From Limnephilus marmoratus (lineage: Eukaryota > Arthropoda > Insecta > Trichoptera > Limnephilidae), in NCBI GenBank assembly GCA_917880885.1, contig OU862933.1, forward strand, positions 12,057,679 through 12,121,678: DNA of 64,000 nt. The letters run 5' to 3'. Made by a program: the position numbers and the translations under genes. This document shows, piece by piece, positions 12,380-22,355 of this stretch. Numbering within the stretch: the stretch's first letter is position 1; every line of letters begins with the position of its first letter. The notes under the pieces are model-generated. The model worked only from the letters and a program-made list of their open reading frames with translations, was not told the origin of the DNA and ran no database searches.

Positions 12380-13100
12380 CATAGCAGAAAGTAAGTGTTC
12401 TGTGACCATAGCGGGAAGTTATCTTTTTGAGGTTTGGCAACACTGAGTGGTAGAGGGGGATTTCCTGCAGAAAAAAACAGTCGTAAAAGTGACGTCATAC
12501 CGATCTGTCAAAAAATTTAAAACCACAATTTCGGGTAAAAAAAATCATGGCCTCAGTGGTTTGGGACCGAAAACGCATCATTTCGGTCAAATTTCTACCT
12601 CAGGTTGAGACCATCAATGTACAACAAAATTGTGATACCCTAAAAAACTCAATAGGAGCATTGAAAACAAAAGGAAGGGAATGCTGACCAGAGAAGTGTG
12701 CTTGTTTCACGAAAACTTCTGTCCTCGTACAGTTTTAGCCACCAATACACTTTTGGACTCATTTGGTTGGAATGTTTTGGACTACTCCCCGTATTCCTCT
12801 GACTTGGCGTATTCAGATAATCATCTTTTAACCTTCCTGAAGGTATATATGGATGAAAATAAATTTTCAACCGATGAGCAGGTGCAGAAAGTGGTTCTGA
12901 AGTGGGGGAAGTAGTTGGCGTTAGAATTCTCGAGGAGGGCATAAAGAAACTTGTGCCACGGCTCACCACATGCATTGAACGGGATTATTTGAAAAATAGT
13001 CAACAAGTGTATCAACAATATTCTGTAATTTTTTTTTAAATACTGATGTTCAAAAAAAATTCAGTACATTTACTTTCTGAACATGCCTCGTATGAAGGGA
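12380..13100 (+). pseudogene. Degenerate mariner transposase (DNA transposon relic)
   Basis: The translation gives VWDRKRIISVKFLP, then after a stop LDSFGWNVLDYSPYSSDLAY and LKVYMDENKFSTDEQVQKVV, continuing in a broken frame to the 3' side. These match the WDRKGI and the D(34)D catalytic region (YSPDLAPSD block) of mariner transposases. Stops and frameshifts abolish function. TTACTTTCTGAACATGCCTC near 13070 resembles a mariner terminal repeat. A possible degraded 5' terminus lies near 12385. Confidence 0.75.
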
Positions 13101-13109
13101 TAATAATGT

Positions 13110-13440
13110 AACCTTTATGTACATAAAAATAAATGTTTATTTGTTTGTCCAGTATGCATTTCTATACCATTCATCCGATTACGATAAAACTTTGGTTATT
13201 TATTGTGCAAAAGTCCGCAAAGGTTTCTCTGGTGAGCTCTGGCGTTATGAAATTACTTCCTATACCATTTATACGATTTCGATGAAACTTTTGTGACTGT
13301 TTCCGTATACAATGGTGAGCTCTGGCCTAATGAAATTTTACGCAAATTTTACGATAGGTGGCGCGCGTGTTGTTTGTAAAATATGTGTATTTCATATAGT
13401 TTAGCGGCATTGCAATGCATGCCGGGTACTCGTTAGTATG
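13110..13440 (-). mobile_element. Non-autonomous retroelement family NA1, copy
   Basis: On the minus strand this carries the NA1 marks: GCATGCATTGCAATGCCG-type 5' end, the CGCGCGCCACCTATCG block, CATAACGCCAGAGCTCACC, then a 3' block on reaching TATTTTTATG. The same order recurs at 31925-32370, 49020-49367, 54735-55255 and 56150-56400. No protein is encoded. Confidence 0.55.
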
Positions 13441-13743
13441 TTATAAATAAATATAATACAAATTGCCTAATACATTACGTATACAAATATTAGCATAAAT
13501 CGTAAAATAATTTTTGTTATCCCTAAATAGACGAACAAAAAATAATTTAATAAAAAGCGACCAGTGTGTAATTGTGTAATCTCGTGAGATTAACCTGTCC
13601 CAATTATTCCGTGTAATTTCATTAGCTTAATTAACGCAGCGACAGGAAGAAAATAAACGCAATTACGGATGCTTAGCTCCCAAGATTGTCAGCGCTTTTA
13701 TATGCTTCGCTAGATGTCGGGTTCTAATATTGTGTCAACAAAC

Positions 13744-14123
13744 TAGTCCTGGGTCGGTCGCGAATAATCCGCTCATTGAAACCCGCTCACGGACCACCGA
13801 AGAGCGAGCGGGTAATTTTTTCGTCAGCACCCGGGTCTCGCGACCCACTTCTCGCAACCGCTATACTACTGCAACCTGGGTTTCGGGTGTGGATGTGGCG
13901 GGGCGAGCGATGGTAGATAGATGTATGAGAGAGCGAACGGTTTGTCAACACCCGGGTTTCACCACCCGCTCTCTCGACTCAGGTAGTAGAAAGTAGCTGG
14001 GTGAAGCGTAATCGAGTTTTATATTTTGTGTCGCAAAAAGAGCGGGTCTTCGCGACCCGCTCGTGACGCCAGTGTGTCGTGAGAGACCTGGGTCGTGTAA
14101 AAAGATCGATCGACCCAGGACTG
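13744..14123. mobile_element. GC-rich hAT-like non-autonomous element, 380 bp
   Basis: Ends TAGTCCTGGGTCGGTCG and (inverted) CAGTCCTGGGTCGATCG form near-perfect terminal inverted repeats. CAACAAAC flanks both sides (13736-13743 and 14124-14131), an 8-bp duplication expected of hAT elements (10 bp if the following TA is counted). The interior is far more GC-rich than its surroundings. It is full of short inverted pieces such as AGCGGGTC-TTCGC-GACCCGCT near 14041. The plus-strand frame inside it is not a credible gene. Confidence 0.75.
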
Positions 14124-14500
14124 CAACAAACTACCTTACTACATCCCTTTACTACCTTTTTGTAATTTTGATACCCATGTGTGATTGCCGAGTTCTACTA
14201 TACTCCATAAAGAGCTGAAAAATACAATCACAAATACAAAAAGACGTACCTACTAAAAATCCTTAGTTTGAGGTACGATCTTACTTGCTGAGAGCTAGCT
14301 GGGCACCCGACTTGATTGTGATTGGCCCTTGCCGTAACAGCGGAAAATAATAAATCTGGCCGTAGGTATCACATGAACACAAGAAATGACAAATGATTAT
14401 GGAAACTATAAACATAGCAGCCAATCATACGTGCGGTAAAAAAATTAAAATAATGTTGATAGTTCTTAGTCGAAGTATGATACAGTTAAAAGTGACCAAA
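14124..14500. other. No supported feature
   Basis: AT-rich sequence without a recognisable gene or repeat. Confidence 0.4.
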
Positions 14501-14502
14501 TT

Positions 14503-14665
14503 GGATATAGACACCTTATCTTAGTTGGTAGAACTGTTGCCATGAAAGCAGAAGGTCTTGGATTCGAGTCCGGGAGGTGCCAATATCTTTTTCTGATTTT
14601 TCCGTCTCCAGATTTTCGATTGAGTTTCGCTAATATTGTCTTCACTTAATTAATTTTAAAAATAT
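14503..14665 (+). mobile_element. tRNA-headed SINE
   Basis: The head has pol III-type boxes: TATCTTAGTTGGTAGAAC (A-box-like) and GGATTCGAGTCCGGGAG (B box). The ends GACACCT and AGGTGCC nearly pair. T-arm pairing is poor, so it is not a functional tRNA. The body (GCCAATATCTTTTTCTGATT through CGATTGAGTTTCGCTAATAT) recurs at 43165-43226 and inverted at 43033-43093. Confidence 0.7.
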
Positions 14666-14911
14666 ATATTTCCATTACACGTCGCCAGTGAATAAATACA
14701 ACAAAGCACCTCGGGTGATAAGCGCTCCGTCTCGTTTGTGCGGTACTGCTGGAATGGGATAGAGTGCATATCACGTGATGCGTTAGGTTATATCCAGTGG
14801 CGACCTGTGGTATAATATTTGTTTTGTTTTTAATTGAAAAATTATGTCATATCAGCAAAATTACATCTACACTTTTTACTTCAAATAAGCCAAAAAATCA
14901 TTTGTTTAATA

Positions 14912-15260
14912 TGATCTCGACACAGGAGGCCCTGAGGAAAAAAATCCTCAGGGCCTATGTCATCTTTAGGGATGCTGTGTGGGAGATATATTTATGGAAA
15001 GGAAGGAGAGTAAGTTCTGAGAAGGAAAAAGGTATGAGGGATGAGTAGGACTCTAGTGATCAATGTGTCCAGGAATGACGTAGGTATGAATCAATCCCTC
15101 CCACTGAGGTTCAAGGCAATGGGTTGAGAGATCAAAAAGTCCCCCTCAATCAGTCTCTCCCGGTAGTAAGCCAAGACCTAGACAAACGTCACCACATGAA
15201 CCCGGGGACTCCTGCAAAGCAACCAAACGTAGTGAACAACTTGGGATAACCAATGGCAGG
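14912..15260 (-). mobile_element. SINE sharing the jockey-type 3' hairpin tail
   Basis: The minus strand starts near 15260 (CACTACGTTTGGTTGC), contains GGAGTCCCCGGGTTCATGTGG, and ends GATGACATAGGCCCTGAGG, hairpin, A-run. The same layout occurs at 15845-16480 (minus), 26220-26470 (plus) and 35926-36160 (plus). The tail matches the LINE fragments at 26940-27010. Confidence 0.65.
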
Positions 15261-15844
15261 AGGGTGGGTTATAAAATAAATGGATAAAGTCTGTCGGTTA
15301 TGTCCTCATACATCCTGTATAAATACCTAACAAATTGTATTACTCTAACATCCTAAATGAAGAATCTTCAAACACGCGTATGGTTGAAGTACCCACCCCG
15401 CCTACTCAGGGGCTTTGTGGGTCAACTAGGGTCACAGATTAGTAGGCGTGTATTCTGCAAAACACATCTTCCTCGGCCGATCCTGGTCCCTGGGGAGTTT
15501 GGACCCTTCGAACGAGTGCGGAAAAGTCATGCTTAGAAAATAAACAAAGGGTTCGCCAATGGCTAGTTGCGATCAGGAGGCAGAAAAGTGTTGAGGACAC
15601 TAAATTATTATTACAAATGTAGGGATTTAACGATGCAAATATGAGAAATTCGTAGAAATGTTTTGCCCTTCTAAAATCGATGCCGAATGTTGACAGCGAC
15701 AGTTTTTGTAGGGGTAATTTTAAACTTCAATAACTCGGCTAAAAATAGATATAGTTCCGCCATCTTAAAAGCAACCTTCGCAAATTCATAAAAATATTTA
15801 TAATGTCCACAGTTATAATAAATCGTTTTTAATTATTTTATTTT
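15261..15844. other. No supported gene
   Basis: A mildly GC-richer stretch at 15390-15530 reads like an old repeat. No frame or splice pattern is convincing. Confidence 0.35.
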
Positions 15845-16480
15845 ACATTAGCTCCACACGGCCCTGAGACAAAAAATCCCCTCAGGGCCTGTATCATCTT
15901 TGGGGATGCTATGTGGAGGCTCTTTTTAGGAAAGGAAGGAAAATGGTATGAGGGGTGGGGAAGACTCAGTGTGTCCATGAGTGACGGTCATATAAATCCA
16001 TCCATGCCACTGCGGTGCAAGCCGATATTCCGAGAGAGTTCTGCTGGAGAGGTCAAAAGTTCTTTCACGATCCGGCAGCGTATTTCTTTTTCCGTGTTTA
16101 ATAGGAGGCAACCATGCCTCGAAATCAACATGTGTTTGTAACGCTATTTCACCTTCTGATTGCGTTTTATTGCCCATCCATTATATTGTGCGTGTATGCA
16201 CACACTTCCTTTTTTGTACGAACACGGGTTTGGAAAGAGAATTGGCGTTACAAACCAGTGCACAATTGGATGCCGCTTGCCTTCTATTGAACACGGGTTT
16301 GGAATGTGAAATGCGTTACATACCCGTGTTGATTTCAAAGCATGGTTGCCTCCTATTAACACGGAAAAGGAAATACCTACGCGATCCGGCACGACACAGT
16401 AGGTAGGCAGGCGCAACTGTCGCCAAGACTTGGACACACCACGAACTCGAGTACACTTGCTAAGACACCAAACGTAGCAA
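15845..16480 (-). mobile_element. SINE copy carrying an internal foldback
   Basis: The 3' hairpin tail (CGGCCCTGAGACAAAAAATC and the complementary CCCCTCAGGGCC) is at 15858-15890. Inside the SINE, about 70-bp arms at 16073-16145 and 16308-16400 are inverted copies (GTTTAATAGGAGGCAACCAT against ATGGTTGCCTCCTATTAAC). A direct repeat ACACGGGTTTGGAA sits twice between them. The 5' part (GTTTGCTACGTTTGGTGTC, minus) is near 16480. Confidence 0.55.
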
Positions 16481-16629
16481 ACCGCTTATGTTATTTGTCA
16501 ATTTTAAAATTGGAACTGATATGTCAAGAAATCATTATCAATCATCAAGATCAATCGTCAAGAAATTATGTGATTGTTCACTGATCTGCGCTAGAAATAT
16601 TGTCATAAATATTTATTATTATTATATAC

Positions 16630-16799
16630 CTACTAGCTTTAGCCCCGGCTTCGCTCGCTTAGTATTAGGGGTGTACCCACAGCGCCATCACCCCTCCCCC
16701 TCCCCCTATCCCCCCTCACTCCCCTCCATACCCGTTACATTCATTTTTCAAACAGCTCGCGTGCCACCAATTGCAATTTTTGTATACAAATTTCATAAT
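16630..16799 (+). mobile_element. NA-type element, 5' part, interrupted by a LINE
   Basis: Begins ACTAGCTTTAGCCCCGGCTT and includes AACAGCTCGCGTGCCACC and ATACAAATTTCATAATG. Sister copies continue directly into CCAGAGCTC, which here resumes only at 17780. The intervening DNA is therefore an insertion. Confidence 0.6.
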
Positions 16800-17779
16800 G
16801 TTTTGTCGAATGGTTTTATCGAATAAAGAATCCAATATTTTTCGATTATTCCATTAACAATATGTCGTTAGTATCTGTCTCGGAAATTAATGACTTAGGT
16901 ATTTGGTTTGACACGAAACTCAACTTTATCAAGCATATAGAAATAATAACCAATAAAGCTTTGAAAATGTTGGGATTTATTTTAAGGGTATCTAGTGATT
17001 TCAATAATGTCAATACTGTAAAAACATTATATATGTCACTCGTAAGGAGTCATTTAGAATACAATTCCACGGTTTGGTCCCCAAATTATGAGGTTCATTC
17101 ACATGCGATTGAAAGAATCCAAAATAAATTTTTAAGATATGTGAATTTTAAAATGGGCATTCCTAGTGAATGCCTAAATTACGATAACGTACTTTCTTCG
17201 TTAAATTTAATAAAATTATCTGATCGTAGAATCATTTCCGATTTAACCTGTTTGTATAAAATCGTTAATTCAATGTTTGATACCCCTGATTTATTATATG
17301 AAATCTCTTTTCATACTCCAGGCAGGTCAGTCACAAGACAGTACCTACCATATTATTGTAGCAATTCTAAGTCAAAAAATCAATATTATACTCCTATGCG
17401 ACGGATTCAACAGCTTGGAAACAAATACTCTGAAGTTGTTGATATCTTTAGTACATCAATTTTATTATATAAGCGCACCTTATTGAAGTTTTTTTCATCA
17501 CATAAGGGAATAATACTTTGATAAAGCTATTAAAATTGTCTAATTCATTGGCAGTATTTTGTCGGCTGAAAGAAAAAAAAACTATTTCAGATTTATTATA
17601 TTTTGTACCTACATACTGTGTGGTTTAAATTCAATACCTAATATTTTTACTTTGTATTTATTTTTGTGCAAGTGTTTTAAACAGTAGTTTCCTGCACTAT
17701 TTACCAGTATAATTTTGTTAATATTGTTATATATATGTATGTAAAAGCCTAAATAGGCGTAAATAAATAAATAAATAAA
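16800..17779 (+). mobile_element. CR1-like LINE, 5'-truncated insertion
   Basis: A 5'-truncated LINE ending in AAAGCCTAAATAGGCG and a (TAAA)n tail. It interrupts the NA-type element whose second half continues at 17780. Confidence 0.7.
16862..17521 (+). CDS. CR1/jockey-type LINE reverse transcriptase, C-terminal fragment
   Basis: 219 codons, open throughout. It covers only the region after the catalytic box: DLGIWFDTKLNFIKHIEI, LGFILRVSSDFNN, LVRSHLEYNSTVWSPNYEV, RIQNKFLRYVNFKMGIP. This is the thumb/connection part of CR1/jockey superfamily polymerases, so no YADD motif is expected here. The ATG used is incidental, because the 5' part is lost. The intact frame suggests a fairly young insertion. 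The degraded copy at 7476-8460 belongs to the same family. Confidence 0.75.
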   Translation: MSLVSVSEINDLGIWFDTKLNFIKHIEIITNKALKMLGFILRVSSDFNNVNTVKTLYMSLVRSHLEYNSTVWSPNYEVHSHAIERIQNKFLRYVNFKMGIPSECLNYDNVLSSLNLIKLSDRRIISDLTCLYKIVNSMFDTPDLLYEISFHTPGRSVTRQYLPYYCSNSKSKNQYYTPMRRIQQLGNKYSEVVDIFSTSILLYKRTLLKFFSSHKGIIL

Positions 17780-17915
17780 TGCCAGAGCTCTAAGCTATAG
17801 CCTACAGCCTATTCTGATGTATGAGCTATATAATGCTAAAGTTTCATGAAAATCTATTAAGTAGTTTTTGCGTGAAAGAGTAACAAACATACATCCATAC
17901 GAACTTTCGCCTTTA

Positions 17916-17921
<6 letters not shown>
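17780..17921 (+). mobile_element. NA-type/RTE-like 3' end
   Basis: Continues from the interrupted element: GCCAGAGCTCTAAGC, TAGTTTTTGCGTGAAAGAGT, CAAACATACATCCATACG. This phrase ends many RTE-derived copies in insects. It terminates in the (TA)n array. Confidence 0.6.

Positions 17922-17957
<36 letters not shown>
17922..17957. repeat. (TA)18 microsatellite
   Basis: Perfect TA dinucleotide run of 36 bp at the 3' end of a retroelement copy. Confidence 0.95.
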
Positions 17958-17960
<3 letters not shown>

Positions 17961-19189
17961 GGATTAACATTCCCGAATGCGCTAGTAGGTAAAAATAAAA
18001 AAATACGTAGGATAAGCTCTTAAGTAGGTACGAATATAATACCTAACTAACGATACATTCTAATTTTTTATTAAAAAAAATTTCCAGCAGTACTGAAACT
18101 ATATAAACAACTATAGAGAACTAGATAAACAACTATAAAAGAAAAGAAATTAATTGAATTAAATTAATTGAAAGATGAATTGAATTTATTTCACGTATAT
18201 GTCCTTTCCTGAAAATAAATTGTGTAGTTTGACGACCCGGTACATAAGACATTTTTGGTTTTTGACTTTTCCTTGTCGTCAATTTAATTAGTTTGCGGTT
18301 TCTCATGCCATGTCTATGAAAAATTTCAATGAACAACACAAAAAATCAAAAACAAATTCAGAAGTACATTTTAAAACCTTATAAAAATCGTATAAAGGAA
18401 TATTTTTGTAACATTCATTAAATAAACGCCGTAATTTATTAGACAGGGCGCCCGTTCATCAAATTCGCAAAACAAAATTTAAATTCGCTGCAAAATAATA
18501 ACTGGAAAACCACTGTGCAAAGTTTTGTACTAGGAAGGGGGTGTGGGGGGGAGGAGTGGGGAGAGAGGTGGAGGCAAAAGTGGTAACATGAATATGCATG
18601 ACCGAGGCTCACTTATCTGTCCCGTCTATGCAAATACACCGAGGCGGTCCTTCTTTAGTTACAGATAATTTTGATTGCATGAACTTCGATACTGATAAGT
18701 CTGGCTTACCGCACAACTTCAGCAGCGTAATATTATGTAGGATGTGCGGAGACGGGCAGCAGTGTGGGGACAGAGACCCACTTGTCATTGCGAACTTGGA
18801 TGGCTACACAATAAGGTGGGTCATTTAAAAAAATGTTATTTTTTAATTCCAAGAGCGATAAAAGGGTGCCAAATGGGTTCAAAACGACCAACGTGTTTAA
18901 AATTTTTCAACTTTTTGATACGATCTTCTTCCTTCGGATTCACTTCAAAGATTTGAAAATGTTCATATTAAGGAATTATTTCTAATGTATATAAAAGTTA
19001 GTATGAATCCTTTAAACCATACTTTATGTTATCTTCCATAGCAAATGTAGTTTATATTTACGAAATCATTTACAAAAAGGCCCAAATTTGAGAGTAAGAA
19101 AGATTTTGTTGGTATTGCCTTCAGATAATTTGAATTATATTCATATATTTTTTAAATAAATAGTCCACATCCGTCGTAATGTGACCCAC
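17958..19189. other. No supported gene; short G-rich run
   Basis: 18535-18585 is G-rich on the plus strand (GGGGGTGTGGGGGGGAGG), unusual here. 18590-18835 has an open frame of 76 codons that I do not recognise, with no supporting splice or promoter context. Confidence 0.4.
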
Positions 19190-19199
19190 ATGATATGCA

Positions 19200-19458
19200 T
19201 CCCATCGTGATGCATGCAACAATTCAACATCATCATCAAATCTCCGCCCGATGTGCGTTGGGTACAGATCTACTCCCCCAGTGATGGGATGTATGTAAGA
19301 ATACAACATCATCATTAAATCTCCGCCCGCCGTGTACAGATCTACTCCCCAGTGATGGGATGCATGTAAGAATACGACATCATCATCAAATCTCCGCCCG
19401 CCGTGCATTAGGTACAGATCTACTCCCCCAGTGATGGGATGCATGTAAGAATACAACA
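19200..19458. repeat. Minisatellite, about 75-80 bp period
   Basis: Three to four copies of a unit containing CATCATCAAATCTCCGCCCG, GTACAGATCTACTCCCCCAG and TGATGGGATGCATGTAAGAA. Diverged relatives recur at 20320-20500. The minus-strand open frame across it merely follows the period. Confidence 0.8.
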
Positions 19459-19801
19459 TAACGGTTTATTAACCTGCGGAGCGGGTTTTTACTGCTAGGC
19501 CCTGCAAGCGGCTTTAGGGTCGCCTTCGCCAAGTTAGTGTTGGTGATAATTTTGTAAGTCCAGTAGGAACTGGTTCCAAAATTAGCCCGTGCCTCGTATC
19601 CACTGTCAACGTGTCAACCAGTGATGGCAGTAATGGCAGTGATGGCAAGTCACCGCGAAAAAGTAACCGAGACGAACGATGACGTCATATGTAATATACA
19701 GCCGCTTGATATAACGGAGTATTACCATAAATCTTTTGAAATCCGTGAGCCGAGGGGTATAACTCTGACCTTTTTTGTGACCAAATCACTTTCACGTGGT
19801 T

Positions 19802-19980
19802 TGTGACATCAGAGTAATGACTACCAATAGGAATCTTACAATTTCCTTACTTTTTTACTTTCCTCTATCCTTGTCGATAGTATGTGACATCAGAGGAATG
19901 ACTACCAATAGGAATCTTACAATTTCCTTACTTTTTACTTTCCTCTATCCTTGTCGATGGTATGTGACATCAGAGTCATG
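19802..19980. repeat. Tandem repeat, 80-81 bp, 2.2 copies
   Basis: Units at 19802-19882 and 19883-19962 are nearly identical (TGTGACATCAGAGTAATGAC to TATCCTTGTCGATAG), followed by a partial third copy. Confidence 0.85.
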
Positions 19981-20319
19981 AAATTTTCATTTTTTATGGT
20001 TAAATAGTGTCGACACTGTTCCATACAAAAAGCCCGAAGATATCGATCTAGGTGTTCATTTATGTCCGGGAGATATTCCAGGTTCCCGAATTCGCAGAAC
20101 TTATACCTAGGAAGGTAACGTCTATTTGCGTCTTGCCGACGAAAATTGCGTCACCTTGTGACGAATTCTTGAATTAGAAACCGAACTACAATGGTAGCTT
20201 TGTCTGAAAATCCACGTACACGGATGTTTATATGGTGCGACGGGTAAGGCGCGGCGGCAGACATGCGTTGGAAGTTGGATTCTTAAATCCAATCACGCAG
20301 ATGCAAACCTATTAATACT

Positions 20320-20505
20320 GTTTGATGATTTTCAAATCTCCCCCCGCTGTGCGTTTAGTATAGATTTCCATCTCCTCCGTAATGTGATGCACGTAACAAT
20401 ACAAAATCATCATCAAATCTCAGCCCGCCGTTCGCATCCACATCCCGCCGTGATGTGACCTACGCGTTATGCATCCTCTTGTAATGCATACTAAAATACA
20501 TAACA
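20320..20505. repeat. Diverged copies of the 19.2-kb minisatellite
   Basis: Contains AAATCTCCCCCCGCTGTGCG and CATCATCAAATCTCAGCCCG with degraded flanks, directly before the jockey LINE. Confidence 0.6.
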
Positions 20506-20539
20506 TCTTTCATGGTCTCTACCCGCCATTACCCGCCCA

Positions 20540-22190
20540 TTCATTCAATCGCCCATTGGATCGCAAAACTGTTTACTGAAATTTTTAAAACTGGAGTAAT
20601 TCCAAATATCTGGAAAAAAACTAAAGTTATTGCGATCCTCAAACCCAACAAGCCACCAGAAGATCCAAACAGCTATCGGCCCATCTCGCTTTTAAGTACC
20701 ATGTATAAACTCCTAGAGCGAGTGGTGCTCCGCAGACTTACCCCAATTCTGGAGAAAGTAGTTCCACAAGAGCAAGCTGGCTTCAGACCAGGCCGTAACT
20801 GCTGTGACCAGGTGCTAGCTCTGACAACACACATCGAATCTGGATTCCAGAAACGGCTTAAGACTGCGGCAGCGTTCATTGATCTCTCTGCGGCTTACGA
20901 CACGGTGTGGCATAAAGGCCTCCTTGTCAAGCTCTACGACACCATAGAGGATGGCAACACAGTACGACTTATTGAGCAACTACTAACTGGCCGTACTTTC
21001 AGGGTTTTTCTAGGAGGGCTAAAAAGCAAAAAAAATGCACCTGAATAATGGCCTTGCCCAAGGCTCAGTGCTGGCCCCATCACTCTTCAATATCTATACT
21101 CGAGATCTTCCTCACACTGAAGGCAGAAAATTTGCTTACGCAGATGACTTCGCCATCACAGTCCAAGCCAAAACCCTCAATGCAGCAGAAGAGATCCTTA
21201 ATTCTGACCTCAAGGCTATGGAAGAATTTTTCCTCAATTGGCGACTAAAGCCAAATGGGTCGAAAACAGTTGTGACAGCTTTCCATCTCAGTAATTCACA
21301 GGCAAACGCAAAACTCTGTGTTCAGTTTGATGGAAAAAATATTTACCATGACCCCCATCCCCGCTATCTTAGAATAACTTTGAACAGGAGCCTGAACTAC
21401 CGGAAACACATGGAAACAGTGGGCAAAAAAACCAGGACAAGACTAAACTTAGTCAATAAGCTGGCTGGTACTAGCTGGGGATGCGACGCCAACACGCTCA
21501 GAACGGCATCCATTGCCCTGGTTTTCTCAGCAGCTGAATACTGTGCTCCAGTATGGGCCAGAAGCGCCCACACTTCCATGGTCGACGTTCAGCTTAATGC
21601 CACAATGCGAACCATCAGCGGAACCTTAAAATCGACTCCTCTTCCTTGGCTCCCCGTACTTGCAAATATAACCCCGCCAAATATCAGGCGAGAGATTGCA
21701 ACACTGAGGGAATACAAGAAGGCGCTGCAAAAAAGCGAAATACCGTCGTTTCTCACCCGGCATGCCGCTTAAAGTCTCGAAAACCCTTCTGGACGGAAGG
21801 AGAAAGACTCCTTCGAACACCTCTCACCCCAGAAGATAGGTGGAAGCTTGAGTGGCAATCAGCCAACGTCAAAAACGCCGATCTCGTGCAAGACCCCACT
21901 GAGAGACAGCCTGGGTTCTCATTGCCTCGCAAACTCTGGACTGCCATCAATAGAATAAGGTGCTCCCATAGCCGTTGTGCTCACATGATGCATAGATGGG
22001 GCCTTAAAGAGTCGGCGACGTGTGAATGCGGTGCGGTGCAGACCACCGAACATGTGGTCAACGAATGCCCGCTCCATTCATTCCCCGGCGGGATTTATGA
22101 GGTCCACAGGGCAACGCCTGAGGCCCTAGACTGGCTCGCAGACCTAGATGTCCCCCTCTGACCCCCCACATACGAAAGAAGAAGAATTCA
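20540..22190 (+). pseudogene. Jockey-type LINE, 5'-truncated, two frameshifts
   Basis: Three consecutive frames make one broken reverse transcriptase. 20540-21046 carries the NSYRPISLLSTMYKLLERVV block, QAGFRPGRNCCDQV and FIDLSAAYDTVWHKGL. 21035-21772 carries NGLAQGSVLAPSLFNIYTRD and the catalytic FAYADDFAI. About 21770-22161 carries the C-terminal half with a zinc-finger-like CECGAVQTTEHVVNECPLH. One frameshift lies near 21035 and another near 21770. The element lacks its 5' ORF and endonuclease. It ends in GAAGAAGAA about 100 bp from the 3' UTR of gene C. Confidence 0.8.
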
Positions 22191-22254
22191 AACAAAGAAA
22201 ATCAAAATTCAAATACCTAGATAATTTTAAAAATACGTCATTTAAAAAAAAACA

Positions 22255-22260
22255 TTTATT
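22255..22260 (-). terminator. Poly(A) signal of gene C
   Basis: AATAAA on the minus strand, about 96 bp past the stop codon and followed by a T-rich stretch. Confidence 0.6.
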
Positions 22261-22355
22261 GAATAAATAAAAGTTATTCCAAAGTGAATCACAAACACTA
22301 ACTTTTAACCAATATTTCCTGGATCTCACCAGAAAAGTATTTTTAAAATTTTGAA

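Noticed and set aside
14503..14590. Functional tRNA gene
   Set aside because: A and B boxes are present, but the T-arm does not pair and the sequence continues into a SINE body found elsewhere.
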